Source: Geminicoccus sp. (GTDB lineage: Bacteria; Pseudomonadota; Alphaproteobacteria; UBA7985). From it: a stretch of DNA of 64,000 nt. The stretch is taken from positions 1 through 64,000 of the forward strand of contig PAPT01000005.1 of the NCBI GenBank assembly GCA_002708995.1, in the 5' to 3' direction. Each line of letters begins with the position of its first letter. Within the stretch, counting starts at the first letter, position 1. Made by a program: the position numbers and the translations under genes. Below are positions 46,745 through 56,591 of this stretch, in pieces. The notes under the pieces were generated by a model that did no database searches, had not been told where the DNA came from, and saw only the letters and a program-made list of their open reading frames with translations.

Positions 46745-48976
46745 ATGCGGGTGCTGTCTGGCGCGTTCGTGGCCATGATTTTTGCGATGCTGCTCCCCCT
46801 GTCGGCACCGCCGGCGTCCGCGCAGAGTGAGCGCCTCTCCGAGCAGGAGCGCCGGATCAGCGGGCTGGTCAAAACCGGGCGCGCTATGCTGTCCAACCAG
46901 CAGTACGCCCGCGCCTACAAACACTTCCTCACCTACACCCGGCAGGAACCCGAGGAAGCGCGGCTCTACCGCTGGCTGGTGCTCTCCAGCATCTACGCCG
47001 AGCGCAAGGATGCCTTGACCGAGCTTATGACCGAGGCCGCCGCGCAGGCCGAGGCCACGACCAAGCTGCCCTTCCTGCCCGATCTCGCTTATTATGCGCT
47101 GGCTGAGCTAGCCATGGCTGAGGGCGATATCGCCGCCGTTCAGACCTTGTTGCAGGACTTTTCCGAACGCCGGGCGCCCTCCCCCGTATTGGTGCTGCTG
47201 GGGCAGGTTGCGCTGCTCAACAACAACTTCGACGATGCCCAGCGACTGGCGCAGGCCGCCGTACGCAAGGACCCTGGCGACCCGGAAGCCGAGCGGCTCG
47301 CCGCCATCTCCCGCGGTCTGAACACCATGACCACGCAGCTCGAGGAGATCATCCTCAACCCGGCAGCTTACGACTTCATGCGCCTGACCGAGCCCGAGGT
47401 GTTCGGCACAGCGCTGCTGCTGCCCTACCAGCCGCAGACACTGCAGGAGCGGGTCAGCACCCAGCTGATCGAAGCCTATCTGTCGATCGGCAACCGAAAT
47501 CCCGAACTGCGGCAGCTGGTCGACGTTTTCCGCCTGCTCGCCGATCTTTCAGTGGGCGGTGTCGAGAGCCTGCTCGAGATCGAAGCCAACGTGAATGAGT
47601 TGGCAGTTCTGTCGCCTGATTTTGCCGAGTCCGAGAGCTTCCTGAAGGTGCTGGAGCTGATCGGTCGCTTCTGGCTGGCAGTGCGCGAATACGAGCGTGC
47701 CTTCGACACCTTTGACCAGATTGCCCTGCTGCAAGAGCAACGCGGAGACGTGGCTGAATTCGCCTGCTCGCTGGTGATCCTCGGGCGGACGGCGACCCTG
47801 ATGGGGCGGCGCGACGAGGCCCGCGAATTCCGTGACCGCGCCCGCTCGGTGACCGAGCAGCTCTCGCAGAAGTCGCGCACGGACCTGCTACGGCCCTGGG
47901 GTCAGGCCTGGCCCTTCGTCGGCGTGGGTCTGCTAGCCCTGCTGACGCTGGTGTCGCTGGCCGGTACGCGGGTGCTGGCCCCGGGGCTGATCGCGCCACT
48001 GCGGCCTGCGGCGCCCAAGACGGCGCAGGCGCTCTCTAACCAAACGACCCGCCGGGTCTGGATCCGCAGCCTGCGGCTGATCGGCTTTGCGCTGCTGTTC
48101 GGCAGTCTGTTCGCCGCGCTGGCGCTGGGGGCGCTGGTGCTAGACTGGGCTGTGGTTGAACGCTTCCAGTGGCGGGATGAGACCTTTGCCTACAACCAGC
48201 TCTACGCCTGGACCGACGTGCCGCGGATGCTCGCCTTCGCCTTCGGTGGGGCCTGCCTGTTCGCAGCCGTCGTGCTGCTGATGCTGGCGACCCTGAAGCG
48301 GCAGACTGCGCCGGAAGTGGCGCAGCTGGTCGATGCCCGGATGGCGACCGGTGGCAGCCTCGAAGCCTATGTCACGGCGCTGGGCGCAGAAGGTGTTCAA
48401 GCTGGTGCTAGTGCTGGTGCGGGTGCCGTTGCCGCGCGGAACCCGGCGCTCGTGCGTCGCGCGGAAGCCGTTACCGAAGGCGGCCTGCCCGGGTTCATTT
48501 TTCCATTCGCGCTGAGCCCGCTCCTGTTAGCAGCCGGGCTGGTCCTGCTGTCTTCGGTGCTGACGGGTTACCGTTTCCTGCCCACCCCCGAACAGCCAAC
48601 CCCGCCGCTGTGCGATCCCGATACCTACGTGCCGCCGCCGTTCTTGCAGGCAAGCCAGCCGCCACCACCCCAGCAGCAGCAGCGTCAGGCACCGATGGGC
48701 GGGGACAGCGAGGGCGAAACCGGCCTCGACGTATCCGACAGCGAAGTGCCCGACAGTGCCCTAGACGAGCTGCCGTTCGAGCGCTCGGTCGGCGGTCTGG
48801 ACGACGCTGGTGAGCCGCTGGACTACTACACCCGCCTGCCCGATCGGCAGTTCGATATCGACCGCTCCACCGGCGTGGACAGCAACACCAACCGCTCGGG
48901 GGCCTACCGCCTCGAAGACACCGGCTTAAGTCCCAGACAGGCGGTGCCGGACCGCTACCGCGGGCGCTGGGACTGA
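46745..48976 (+). CDS. large membrane protein with TPR-like N-terminal region; first gene of MoxR/vWA operon
   Basis: Signal peptide MRVLSGAFVAMIFAMLLPLSAPPASAQ; helical repeat-like region; several TM segments; Pro/Gln-rich and acidic tail. ORF extends to 46673. Confidence 0.75.
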   Translation: MRVLSGAFVAMIFAMLLPLSAPPASAQSERLSEQERRISGLVKTGRAMLSNQQYARAYKHFLTYTRQEPEEARLYRWLVLSSIYAERKDALTELMTEAAAQAEATTKLPFLPDLAYYALAELAMAEGDIAAVQTLLQDFSERRAPSPVLVLLGQVALLNNNFDDAQRLAQAAVRKDPGDPEAERLAAISRGLNTMTTQLEEIILNPAAYDFMRLTEPEVFGTALLLPYQPQTLQERVSTQLIEAYLSIGNRNPELRQLVDVFRLLADLSVGGVESLLEIEANVNELAVLSPDFAESESFLKVLELIGRFWLAVREYERAFDTFDQIALLQEQRGDVAEFACSLVILGRTATLMGRRDEAREFRDRARSVTEQLSQKSRTDLLRPWGQAWPFVGVGLLALLTLVSLAGTRVLAPGLIAPLRPAAPKTAQALSNQTTRRVWIRSLRLIGFALLFGSLFAALALGALVLDWAVVERFQWRDETFAYNQLYAWTDVPRMLAFAFGGACLFAAVVLLMLATLKRQTAPEVAQLVDARMATGGSLEAYVTALGAEGVQAGASAGAGAVAARNPALVRRAEAVTEGGLPGFIFPFALSPLLLAAGLVLLSSVLTGYRFLPTPEQPTPPLCDPDTYVPPPFLQASQPPPPQQQQRQAPMGGDSEGETGLDVSDSEVPDSALDELPFERSVGGLDDAGEPLDYYTRLPDRQFDIDRSTGVDSNTNRSGAYRLEDTGLSPRQAVPDRYRGRWD

Positions 48977-49043
48977 CCGACCAGCGACCTGAAAGACGCG
49001 CAGCGCCGGTGGGCGCCGCTCCGCAGAGAAGAAAACGCAACCT

Positions 49044-50243
49044 TTGAGCCCTGATGGCAGAGACAGAAAAATGACTGAAGAGACCATGACCGACGCGACC
49101 CCTGAAGCCGCTGCTGAGCCTATGGCCGAAACCGCCGCCGCACCCGCAGAGGCAGCTGCCCGGCTCGATCAGGCCGCCATCGACCGCTTTGCCGGCCGCT
49201 TTGCCAGCATCGCCGCCGAAGTGCGCAAGGACATACTTTCGCCCGAGGGCGAGGAAGACTTCGTTGCCGAGCTGCTGACGGCGTTGTTCGCGCGCGGCCA
49301 CGTGCTGCTCGAATCGCGGCCGGGTCTGGGCAAGACCACGCTGGTGCGCTCGCTGGGGGCAGCGCTGGGGCTGCAGTTCGGCCGGGTCCAGTTCACCCCG
49401 GACCTGATGCCGGCGGATATCACCGGCACCACCATTCTGCGCACCGATGAGCGCGGCGGCCTATATCCCGAATTCCAGCCTGGCCCGATCTTCGCCAACG
49501 TCCTGCTCGCCGACGAAATCAACCGCGCCAGCCCGAAGACGCAGGCGGCGCTGCTCGAAGCCATGGCCGAGCGGCAGATGACCGTTGCCGGCACCACCTA
49601 CAAACCCGGCCAAAAATACACAGACGGCTCGGGTGACGTCGCCGACGCCGATACCGGCAGCGATGCCGCGGGCCTGTTCCACGTGCTCGCCACCCAGAAC
49701 CCGATCGAGCAGGAAGGCACCTATCCTCTGCCGGAGGCGCAGCTCGACCGCTTCTTCTACAAGCTGGTGATCCCGTCTCCGGACGACGGCCTGCTCGCCG
49801 ATATCGTCACCCACACCACGGGGGTGCAGCGGGAGAAGTCAGAGACCGCCCAGCACGTCGACGGCCTGAGCTTCGAGGAGCTGCAAGGGCTACAGGCGCT
49901 GCCGCCGCTGGTCGAAACCCCGCAGAGTGCGCTGAATTTCGCCGTGCAGCTGTGTCAGGTGCTGAACCCGGTCAGCGGGCGACCCAGCGCGCTGGCCGCC
50001 GCAAATGAATACGTGATGTATGGCCCGTCGCCGCGCGGGGCGCAGGCCCTGATCCTCGCCGCAAAGGTGCGCGCGCTGGTCGAAGGTCTCCCCAACATCA
50101 ACGCCGACCTGATCGCCAAGTTTTCCGGTCCGGCCCTGCGCCACCGGGTGATCCTAAACCACCGCGCCGCCATCGACGGCATGGACAGCGACAGCCTGAT
50201 CGCCGCTGCGATCCAGCACCTCCGCGACGCGGATCAGGGCTAG
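49044..50243 (+). CDS. MoxR-family AAA+ ATPase
   Basis: [99 protein letters not shown]. Start may be ATG at 49071 or 49086. Confidence 0.95.
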   Translation: MSPDGRDRKMTEETMTDATPEAAAEPMAETAAAPAEAAARLDQAAIDRFAGRFASIAAEVRKDILSPEGEEDFVAELLTALFARGHVLLESRPGLGKTTLVRSLGAALGLQFGRVQFTPDLMPADITGTTILRTDERGGLYPEFQPGPIFANVLLADEINRASPKTQAALLEAMAERQMTVAGTTYKPGQKYTDGSGDVADADTGSDAAGLFHVLATQNPIEQEGTYPLPEAQLDRFFYKLVIPSPDDGLLADIVTHTTGVQREKSETAQHVDGLSFEELQGLQALPPLVETPQSALNFAVQLCQVLNPVSGRPSALAAANEYVMYGPSPRGAQALILAAKVRALVEGLPNINADLIAKFSGPALRHRVILNHRAAIDGMDSDSLIAAAIQHLRDADQG

Positions 50244-50255
50244 GACCAGCGACCC

Positions 50256-51359
50256 TTGGCACAGCCCCAGAACCCGCAATCGACCGGCCAGACCCCAGCA
50301 CACCGACGGCTCGACAACCTCGACCCGGCGATCCTGCGCGCAGTCGGTGACCTGAGCCTGCCGCCGCTGTGGGTGCCGCCGCAGGGCCTGTCGATTGGCA
50401 GTCACCTCAACAAGCTTGATGGCGACAGCTTCGAGTTCAAGCAGCACCGAACGTACACCCCGGGCGATGACGTCCGCCGGGTCGACTGGGCGCTCTATGG
50501 CCGGTCCAAGCGGCTCTACACCCGACTGGTTCAGGACGAGCACCTGCCCCGACTGCTGCTGGCGCTCGATACGTCGGCGTCGATGGCGACCGGCGGCTGG
50601 TGGGACAAGTTCCGGGCGACGATCGAGCTGTGCCTGCAGCTGGCGCTGATCGGGCTGAACAGTGGCTATGCCGTGCGGGTTCTACCCTTTGGCGAGAGTG
50701 TCGCCAGCGAGGGCGCCATCAACGTCATTCACCCACGGCAATTGCTGGGCTCCCTGCGCCAGCGCCTCGCCGGCCTGGAACCCTCCGGGCCAACCAACTT
50801 CGACGCGCTCGGGCAGGCCTCGCTGGATTGGCGCAATCAGGGGGCGATGGTCGTGGTCCTGACCGACCTGCTGCAGGACGTCGACGACGAGGCGCTGAAC
50901 GAACCGATGCCTGAAAACCTTCCCGGCCTGCCGCTGACGGCGAGCGAACGCCGGCACCTCGGCAGCGTGCGCCCGCAGGCGCGCCGACGCCTGCTGCTCT
51001 CCAGCCAGATAGTGGCGCGGTCGCTGCGGTTCATGAGCCACCCCAACATTCGCGGCGTGCTGTGTCAGGTCTCCGGCCAGCAGGATCAGGACCTCAGCCA
51101 GGCGCGCCAGATCATCGACATGGAAAGTGGTGTGCTGCAGCGCCTCGCCTTCACCCGCGCAGCATCACGCGCCTACCGCCGCATTCGTCTTGCCCACGCG
51201 GCGGGGCTCGCCGGGGCCGCGCGCAGCCTCAATCTGGGCCACGCGTCGTTCAATGCCTACGACCAGCCCGACCACAACCGCTCGGCGGTGCAGCAGATCC
51301 TGACCGCTGTGGCCAGCCAGGGCTACGCGGGTGAACCGGCGAATATCGAGGCGGCCTGA
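50256..51359 (+). CDS. DUF58 domain-containing protein (vWA-like)
   Basis: TTG start; DSFEFKQHRTYTPGDDVRRVDWALYGRSKRLYTRLVQDEHLPRLLLALDTSASM. Confidence 0.93.
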   Translation: MAQPQNPQSTGQTPAHRRLDNLDPAILRAVGDLSLPPLWVPPQGLSIGSHLNKLDGDSFEFKQHRTYTPGDDVRRVDWALYGRSKRLYTRLVQDEHLPRLLLALDTSASMATGGWWDKFRATIELCLQLALIGLNSGYAVRVLPFGESVASEGAINVIHPRQLLGSLRQRLAGLEPSGPTNFDALGQASLDWRNQGAMVVVLTDLLQDVDDEALNEPMPENLPGLPLTASERRHLGSVRPQARRRLLLSSQIVARSLRFMSHPNIRGVLCQVSGQQDQDLSQARQIIDMESGVLQRLAFTRAASRAYRRIRLAHAAGLAGAARSLNLGHASFNAYDQPDHNRSAVQQILTAVASQGYAGEPANIEAA

Positions 51360-51362
51360 TCC

Positions 51363-53450
51363 ATGACCCTGTTCGGCCTGACCTTCGGCTTTTCCTTCCT
51401 CTGGGCAGTTCCGCTGGTGCTCGCACCCGTGCTGGCGTTTCTGGCGCTGCAGGCGCGGCGCCAGCAGTTGGATGTATCCTCGCTGCTGCTATTCCGGGAT
51501 CTGCCCAGGCGTTCAACCTTCCAGAACCTGTCGATGACCCACAAGTGGCACCGCTGGCTCTACGCGCTAATGTTCGCCGTCATGGCGCTGATAGCGCTGG
51601 GGCTGTCGGCCTTGCTGCCTGCGCCCAAGCGGCTGATCGTGGTCGATACCTCGGCCTCGATGCAGGCCGAAGCCGGCGGCGGCCAGTCGCGCTTCGACCG
51701 CGCGGTAGAGGCCGCCCGGGTTGAGATCGACCGCGCCATGGCCGACGACGCCAGTGTGGCAATCCTGAGCCTGACCAACCTCGGCGATGACGTTCCCTTC
51801 GTCGGCGACCGGCCGGAGGCCATCGCGCAGCTTGAAGGCCTGCAGGTCACCGCAGTCGCCGCGCCCATGGACCAGCGCCTGTCCGCCCTGACCGCGCTGT
51901 CAGCCTCGCGCGGGGTCGGCGCACTGAGCCTGATCACCGACCGCCCGCTGTCCGAGGATGCCGGAGCGCCGCGACGCCTGCGCTGGATCGACTTGGGCGA
52001 TGACCTGCCCGCCAACGTCGGTTTCGAGGCCGTGCGCGGCGGGGCCAACCTGTTCGATCCGCCCAAGGAACTGTCGCTTCGCAACTTCGGCCGCGAGCCG
52101 GTGCGCGATGTTTCGGTCTCGGCCCGGGTCCGCGGCAAGCCAGCGGTGATCACCCTGCGCCGGCCCTTCGACCTGCCTGCCGGTGCACGCGAAGTCATGG
52201 CGCTCGAAGACGTGCTGGAGCAGACCGTGCAACTCGGCCCCGGCCCCAAGCAAGTGATCATCACCTCCAGCTCGGGCGACCCGCTAGCGCTCGACGACAG
52301 CCTGTGGGTGGTGCCTGAAGTGATCCAGCCCTTCGACCTGCACATCGTACGCTGCGAGGGCAATGGTGTGCTATTCGACCGCTTCCTGCCCCACCCCAAT
52401 ATCCGCACCACCGAAAGCGCCGGCATGGAAGACGACCTCGACTATCGTGGCTATGACGCCGTGATCTTCGACCGCTGCCCGGCTGCGCCGCTGTTCGAGG
52501 AGCTCAACGCCAACGCCATCGTCATCGAGACCCGCCCCGGCGCGGGCCGGGACGAGGAAGGCAATGGCGCGCGGCAGTTTGCCTGGCAGGCGTCTGAAAA
52601 CCGCCATCCGGTCATGGCCGGGCTCAAGCCCATGCTGGGGCGAGTGACGGTCGGACCGTCGCTGCGGCCCCTGCCGCCGGTGACCGAGGGCGGGCGGGTC
52701 GAACCTCTGCTGCGCGACGTGGATCCCCGCGAAGCCCTCGAGGTTAACGTCGAGGATCGAACCGATATCGTCTCGGCCTTCGCCGCTGAACGCCCGGAGA
52801 CCAGCGCCGCCGACAGCGAAGACGGCGCCGCGCTCCAGCAGGCCAAGATGCTGTTCCTGGGCTTTGACCCCCACGCCTACTGCACCACCCAGATCCCCAG
52901 CGATGCCGAGGCCGACAACACGGTCGCCGACCGCCAGGACGCGCAGATCTATGGCCCTGACGACTGCCTGACCCTGACCTTCATGCTGATGAACACGCTG
53001 GAATGGATGGACGACCGGCGCCAGCGCGTACCCCAGTACCTCGCTGCGGGTGACCCGCTGACGCTCGAAGGCGTGGTCAAGGCCGAAGTCCGCCGCGATG
53101 ACACCACCGCCATCCCCGCCGTCATCGTCGACGACAACGGTACGTCGCGCTGGCGGCTGGAGCAGGCCGGGCTGTATTTCCTCGGCGGTGAAGGCCTGAC
53201 CCAGACCATCCCGGTGTCGCTGGCGCTGTTCAACGCGGACGAATCCAGCCTGACCCGCGCGCCGGTCACCGTACTGCCGGATTTCAGCGCCCTCTCGCGC
53301 GGTGACGGCCTGCGCCGTATGACCCGGCCGCTGATCATGGCGCTGCTCGCCATTGCGGTGCTCGAAGCGCTGTATCTGCTGCTCCTCGCCGGGCGGTTCC
53401 GCCGCCGGCGAGGCCCGGGCAGCGCCCCAGCACAGGAGGCAAGGGCATGA
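51363..53450 (+). CDS. BatA/vWA domain membrane protein
   Basis: N-terminal BatA-like TM region, KRLIVVDTSASMQAEAGGGQSRFDRAVEAARVEIDRAM, C-terminal TM segment. Confidence 0.88.
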   Translation: MTLFGLTFGFSFLWAVPLVLAPVLAFLALQARRQQLDVSSLLLFRDLPRRSTFQNLSMTHKWHRWLYALMFAVMALIALGLSALLPAPKRLIVVDTSASMQAEAGGGQSRFDRAVEAARVEIDRAMADDASVAILSLTNLGDDVPFVGDRPEAIAQLEGLQVTAVAAPMDQRLSALTALSASRGVGALSLITDRPLSEDAGAPRRLRWIDLGDDLPANVGFEAVRGGANLFDPPKELSLRNFGREPVRDVSVSARVRGKPAVITLRRPFDLPAGAREVMALEDVLEQTVQLGPGPKQVIITSSSGDPLALDDSLWVVPEVIQPFDLHIVRCEGNGVLFDRFLPHPNIRTTESAGMEDDLDYRGYDAVIFDRCPAAPLFEELNANAIVIETRPGAGRDEEGNGARQFAWQASENRHPVMAGLKPMLGRVTVGPSLRPLPPVTEGGRVEPLLRDVDPREALEVNVEDRTDIVSAFAAERPETSAADSEDGAALQQAKMLFLGFDPHAYCTTQIPSDAEADNTVADRQDAQIYGPDDCLTLTFMLMNTLEWMDDRRQRVPQYLAAGDPLTLEGVVKAEVRRDDTTAIPAVIVDDNGTSRWRLEQAGLYFLGGEGLTQTIPVSLALFNADESSLTRAPVTVLPDFSALSRGDGLRRMTRPLIMALLAIAVLEALYLLLLAGRFRRRRGPGSAPAQEARA

Positions 53451-56400
53451 GTCTGACCATCCTCGGCCTGATCCTCGCCGGGCTGCTGTTCTGGCTGGCC
53501 CCGCTGCTGCGGCGCGGACTTGACCGGCTGACTGGCGTTTCGCGCAACCAGCGCGCTTCGGTGCTGGTGCTGTCGCTGCTGCTGCGCGGGGTCGTCATCG
53601 GCATGATCGCCCTGCTGTGGCTGGGCCTGACCCAGTTCCGGCAGACTGTGCCACTTGAAACCAGAGCGCGGATCGACGTGCTGCTCGACGTCTCGGAAAG
53701 CCTCGTCCACGGCGATGCACCGGCTGTTGCAGAGTACCTCGCCGCGGCTGATCGCCTGAGCGCCAACATCGTGCGCGATCTGGGCGTGGACGCCGACGTG
53801 CGCAAACGCGTCTTCGCCGAGGGCTCGCAGGAACTCGACCGCTTTGCCAACGGGCTCAACGCGGTCCGCGACCTCAACGGGGCGGCCACCGACCTTTCCG
53901 CCATCGTCGCGGAAACCCTCGCCGCCGGTGCCGGGTCGCCTGCGCAGGTCATCGTGCTGATGACCGACGGCCTGACCACGCGACAGGGCGCAGAAGACCC
54001 CGACCAGATCACGCAGGTGCTGCAGTTGCTCGCCGGAGGTGAAGTGCCGGTGCTGGTGGTGCCGCAGAACGGCAACCCCGCGCACCGGCTCGAGCGGCCG
54101 GACAGCCCACGCTTCATCATCGGTGAGGCCCAGAACCTGTCGCTGTTGCGTCAGGGCGACCTCGAAAACCGTCTGGTGGCCCTGCCCGTCGACCTTGCCA
54201 TCAAGCCCCAGCCCGAACAGCGCGTGGCCTACCTCGGCGCGCTGCAGGGCGAGGCCGTGCAGGACCTGTTCCGCTTCGCCTGTCTGGACGGTGATCCGGT
54301 CGGCACCGCCGCGATCATCATCAGCGAGGGCGCGGACACTGTATCGTGCTCACCGCTGATCCTCGAGCAGGAGACCGAGGGCGCCTTTGTGCAGATGACA
54401 CTGGCGCTCGACGACGCCCCTGAACCGGTTCCTCAGGCGCGCATTGCCCAGCCGGTGCTGCCCGACAATCTGCAGTCGCGGATCATCCCGGCGATGGCCA
54501 TCCCGCGCGTGCTCTGGCTCGATGGCGGCCAGCAGCCGATCGCGCTGATCGACACGGTGATGGAGGAGCTGAACTGGCAGATCGAGCGTGTCACGCCCGA
54601 AGACCTGCCGCGCCGCACCGGCGTAGACGCCGCCGAGCCGCTGGACTTCTTCGACTTCGACCTGATCATCATGACCGACCTCGCGCCCGGGCAGATCGGC
54701 GACGGCCTGAGCCAGCAGGTGCTGCTCGGGGAAGTCGAGGATTTCGTTCAGCGCGGCGGCGGGCTGTTCATCGCTGGCGGTGACGAAACCTTTGGCGTCA
54801 AGGGACTGGCGGCGACCCCGATCGCGCAGGTGCTGCCGGTCAACGTCGACCCCAAGGGTTCGTCAGGCGACCCGAAGGTCCTAGCCGTGGGCGTGCTCGA
54901 TGTCTCCGCCTCGCTATTCTACAAGCCCGAAACCCTCGATCGGGCGGTCAACTACATCGTCGAGAGCTTCGCGCCTCTGTCCGAAGGCTCGCTGGTGCGG
55001 GTGTTCGGGTTTTCCGATGAGGTGCACGAGCTGGTGCCGCTGGACACATTCCAGGGCGTCGAGGCGCTCGAAACCCAGATTCGGGATGCGCTGAGCCTGC
55101 TCGCCGAGGAATTCGAGCGCCGGCGGCAGCTAGGCCTGCAGCCCGAGGGTCTCGCCATGTACGACGCGCTGGCTGAAACCCGCCGCTCGTTGATCATGGC
55201 GCAGGAGGCTGGCCTCGACCTGCCCGACGAACGCCGGGTGCTGATCATCAGCGACGGGGCCGACCCCGACCTCGGCGCGTTTCTGTCATGGCGGGTTGAC
55301 GAAGACGGCGTGTTCCAGCGCGACAACGCCCCCGCCCTCGCCGCGCGGCTGAACAGCGAAGACGACTTCATCATCAACGGCATTGCCATGGCCTATGGCG
55401 AAGGCTCGCTGCCCGATGCCTACACGGTGCTCAACAGCCGCGATGCGACCCTGCGGCAGCGCTTCGGCATCGCCTCGGAGGGCTTCAACGCGCTGTTTAA
55501 CGTCTCACAGGCTGGCGGGGGTTACGCCTACCTTGACCAGTTCACCATCCCGATCGGGCAGCTTGCCCGCCGCATGACCACCTACAAGGACGAGCAGATC
55601 GAGGAACCGAGCTTCAACCAGCAGCACCGCTTCTTCGACGGCATGCCGGTGCGCGACTACGGGGTCGGCGCAATCAGCGGTTATTCGATCCTGTCCGCCC
55701 GCGATGGCGCGCGCTTCATTCTCGGACAGCCGGGCTATCAGCCTGAGGAAGGTCGACCGCTGGATCTGGCGCTGTGGACCGACTGGGTGCTGACCCGTTC
55801 GCCGCAAAGCACGGCTGAAGGCCTGATCGAACGCGCCGCGCTGGGGGGGCGGGTCTCGGTACTGGGCACGTCCCTGCGCGATGGCGGGGCCGAGGACAGC
55901 CTGTCCAACAACGCGATTTTTCAGGTGGCGCTGGCGCGGGCCCTCGCCTGGGCCACCCGCACCGATCCCCGGGACGCCGTCGGGCTGGAGCTGACGCGGG
56001 ACAGCCGCAACCACATGCTGCTGGCGCTCGACCACCAGTCGATCGATCCTTTCGCACCCACCGGCTTTGTCGCCGAGCTGTTCGCCGTTGAAACCGGGGA
56101 GCCGGGCGCCGATGGCGCGACAGCAGAAGGCAAGGATACCGACGCCGACACCGACCGGGGCGAGCCGCTGGCCCGCTTCGAGCTGACCGGGTCCGAGAGG
56201 CGCTGGCTGGGCGACTTCGGCCCCATCCGCGAACTGCCGGAAGTGTTCGAATTGCGCATCCGCGGCGAAGGCACGGACCGGCAGGGGCGCGCCCGCGCCT
56301 TCGAGAAGAGCGGCCTGATCCGGCCTGCGCTGCTCCACCGCCAGACCGAACCTCTGGCGCTGGACCGGGGCGCCGACCTGCCTTCGCTGCGCGCCCTTGC

Positions 56401-56587
56401 GCTGGCCAGTGGCGGGACCGTGCTCGACCCCGAGGATCTGGCCGTGCCGCAGGCGCTGGTCCAGCTCGATCAAACCGGCACACGAGAGCGTGTCTGGGAC
56501 CTGACCTGGGCGCTGGTTGTGCTCATGATCACGGCGCTGATCGCCGACTACCTGATCCGGGAATACCTTTCAGAGGCGGAGTCCTGA
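53447..56587 (+). CDS. membrane protein with two vWA-like regions flanking a glutamine-amidotransferase-like region
   Basis: RIDVLLDVSESLVHG; RVLWLDGGQQPIALIDTVMEELNWQIERV...VEDFVQRGGGLFIAGGDETFG; VGVLDVSASLFYKPETLDRAVNYIVE; TM segments at both ends. 4-bp overlap with previous gene. Confidence 0.87.
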   Translation: MSLTILGLILAGLLFWLAPLLRRGLDRLTGVSRNQRASVLVLSLLLRGVVIGMIALLWLGLTQFRQTVPLETRARIDVLLDVSESLVHGDAPAVAEYLAAADRLSANIVRDLGVDADVRKRVFAEGSQELDRFANGLNAVRDLNGAATDLSAIVAETLAAGAGSPAQVIVLMTDGLTTRQGAEDPDQITQVLQLLAGGEVPVLVVPQNGNPAHRLERPDSPRFIIGEAQNLSLLRQGDLENRLVALPVDLAIKPQPEQRVAYLGALQGEAVQDLFRFACLDGDPVGTAAIIISEGADTVSCSPLILEQETEGAFVQMTLALDDAPEPVPQARIAQPVLPDNLQSRIIPAMAIPRVLWLDGGQQPIALIDTVMEELNWQIERVTPEDLPRRTGVDAAEPLDFFDFDLIIMTDLAPGQIGDGLSQQVLLGEVEDFVQRGGGLFIAGGDETFGVKGLAATPIAQVLPVNVDPKGSSGDPKVLAVGVLDVSASLFYKPETLDRAVNYIVESFAPLSEGSLVRVFGFSDEVHELVPLDTFQGVEALETQIRDALSLLAEEFERRRQLGLQPEGLAMYDALAETRRSLIMAQEAGLDLPDERRVLIISDGADPDLGAFLSWRVDEDGVFQRDNAPALAARLNSEDDFIINGIAMAYGEGSLPDAYTVLNSRDATLRQRFGIASEGFNALFNVSQAGGGYAYLDQFTIPIGQLARRMTTYKDEQIEEPSFNQQHRFFDGMPVRDYGVGAISGYSILSARDGARFILGQPGYQPEEGRPLDLALWTDWVLTRSPQSTAEGLIERAALGGRVSVLGTSLRDGGAEDSLSNNAIFQVALARALAWATRTDPRDAVGLELTRDSRNHMLLALDHQSIDPFAPTGFVAELFAVETGEPGADGATAEGKDTDADTDRGEPLARFELTGSERRWLGDFGPIRELPEVFELRIRGEGTDRQGRARAFEKSGLIRPALLHRQTEPLALDRGADLPSLRALALASGGTVLDPEDLAVPQALVQLDQTGTRERVWDLTWALVVLMITALIADYLIREYLSEAES

Positions 56588-56591
56588 CCCC

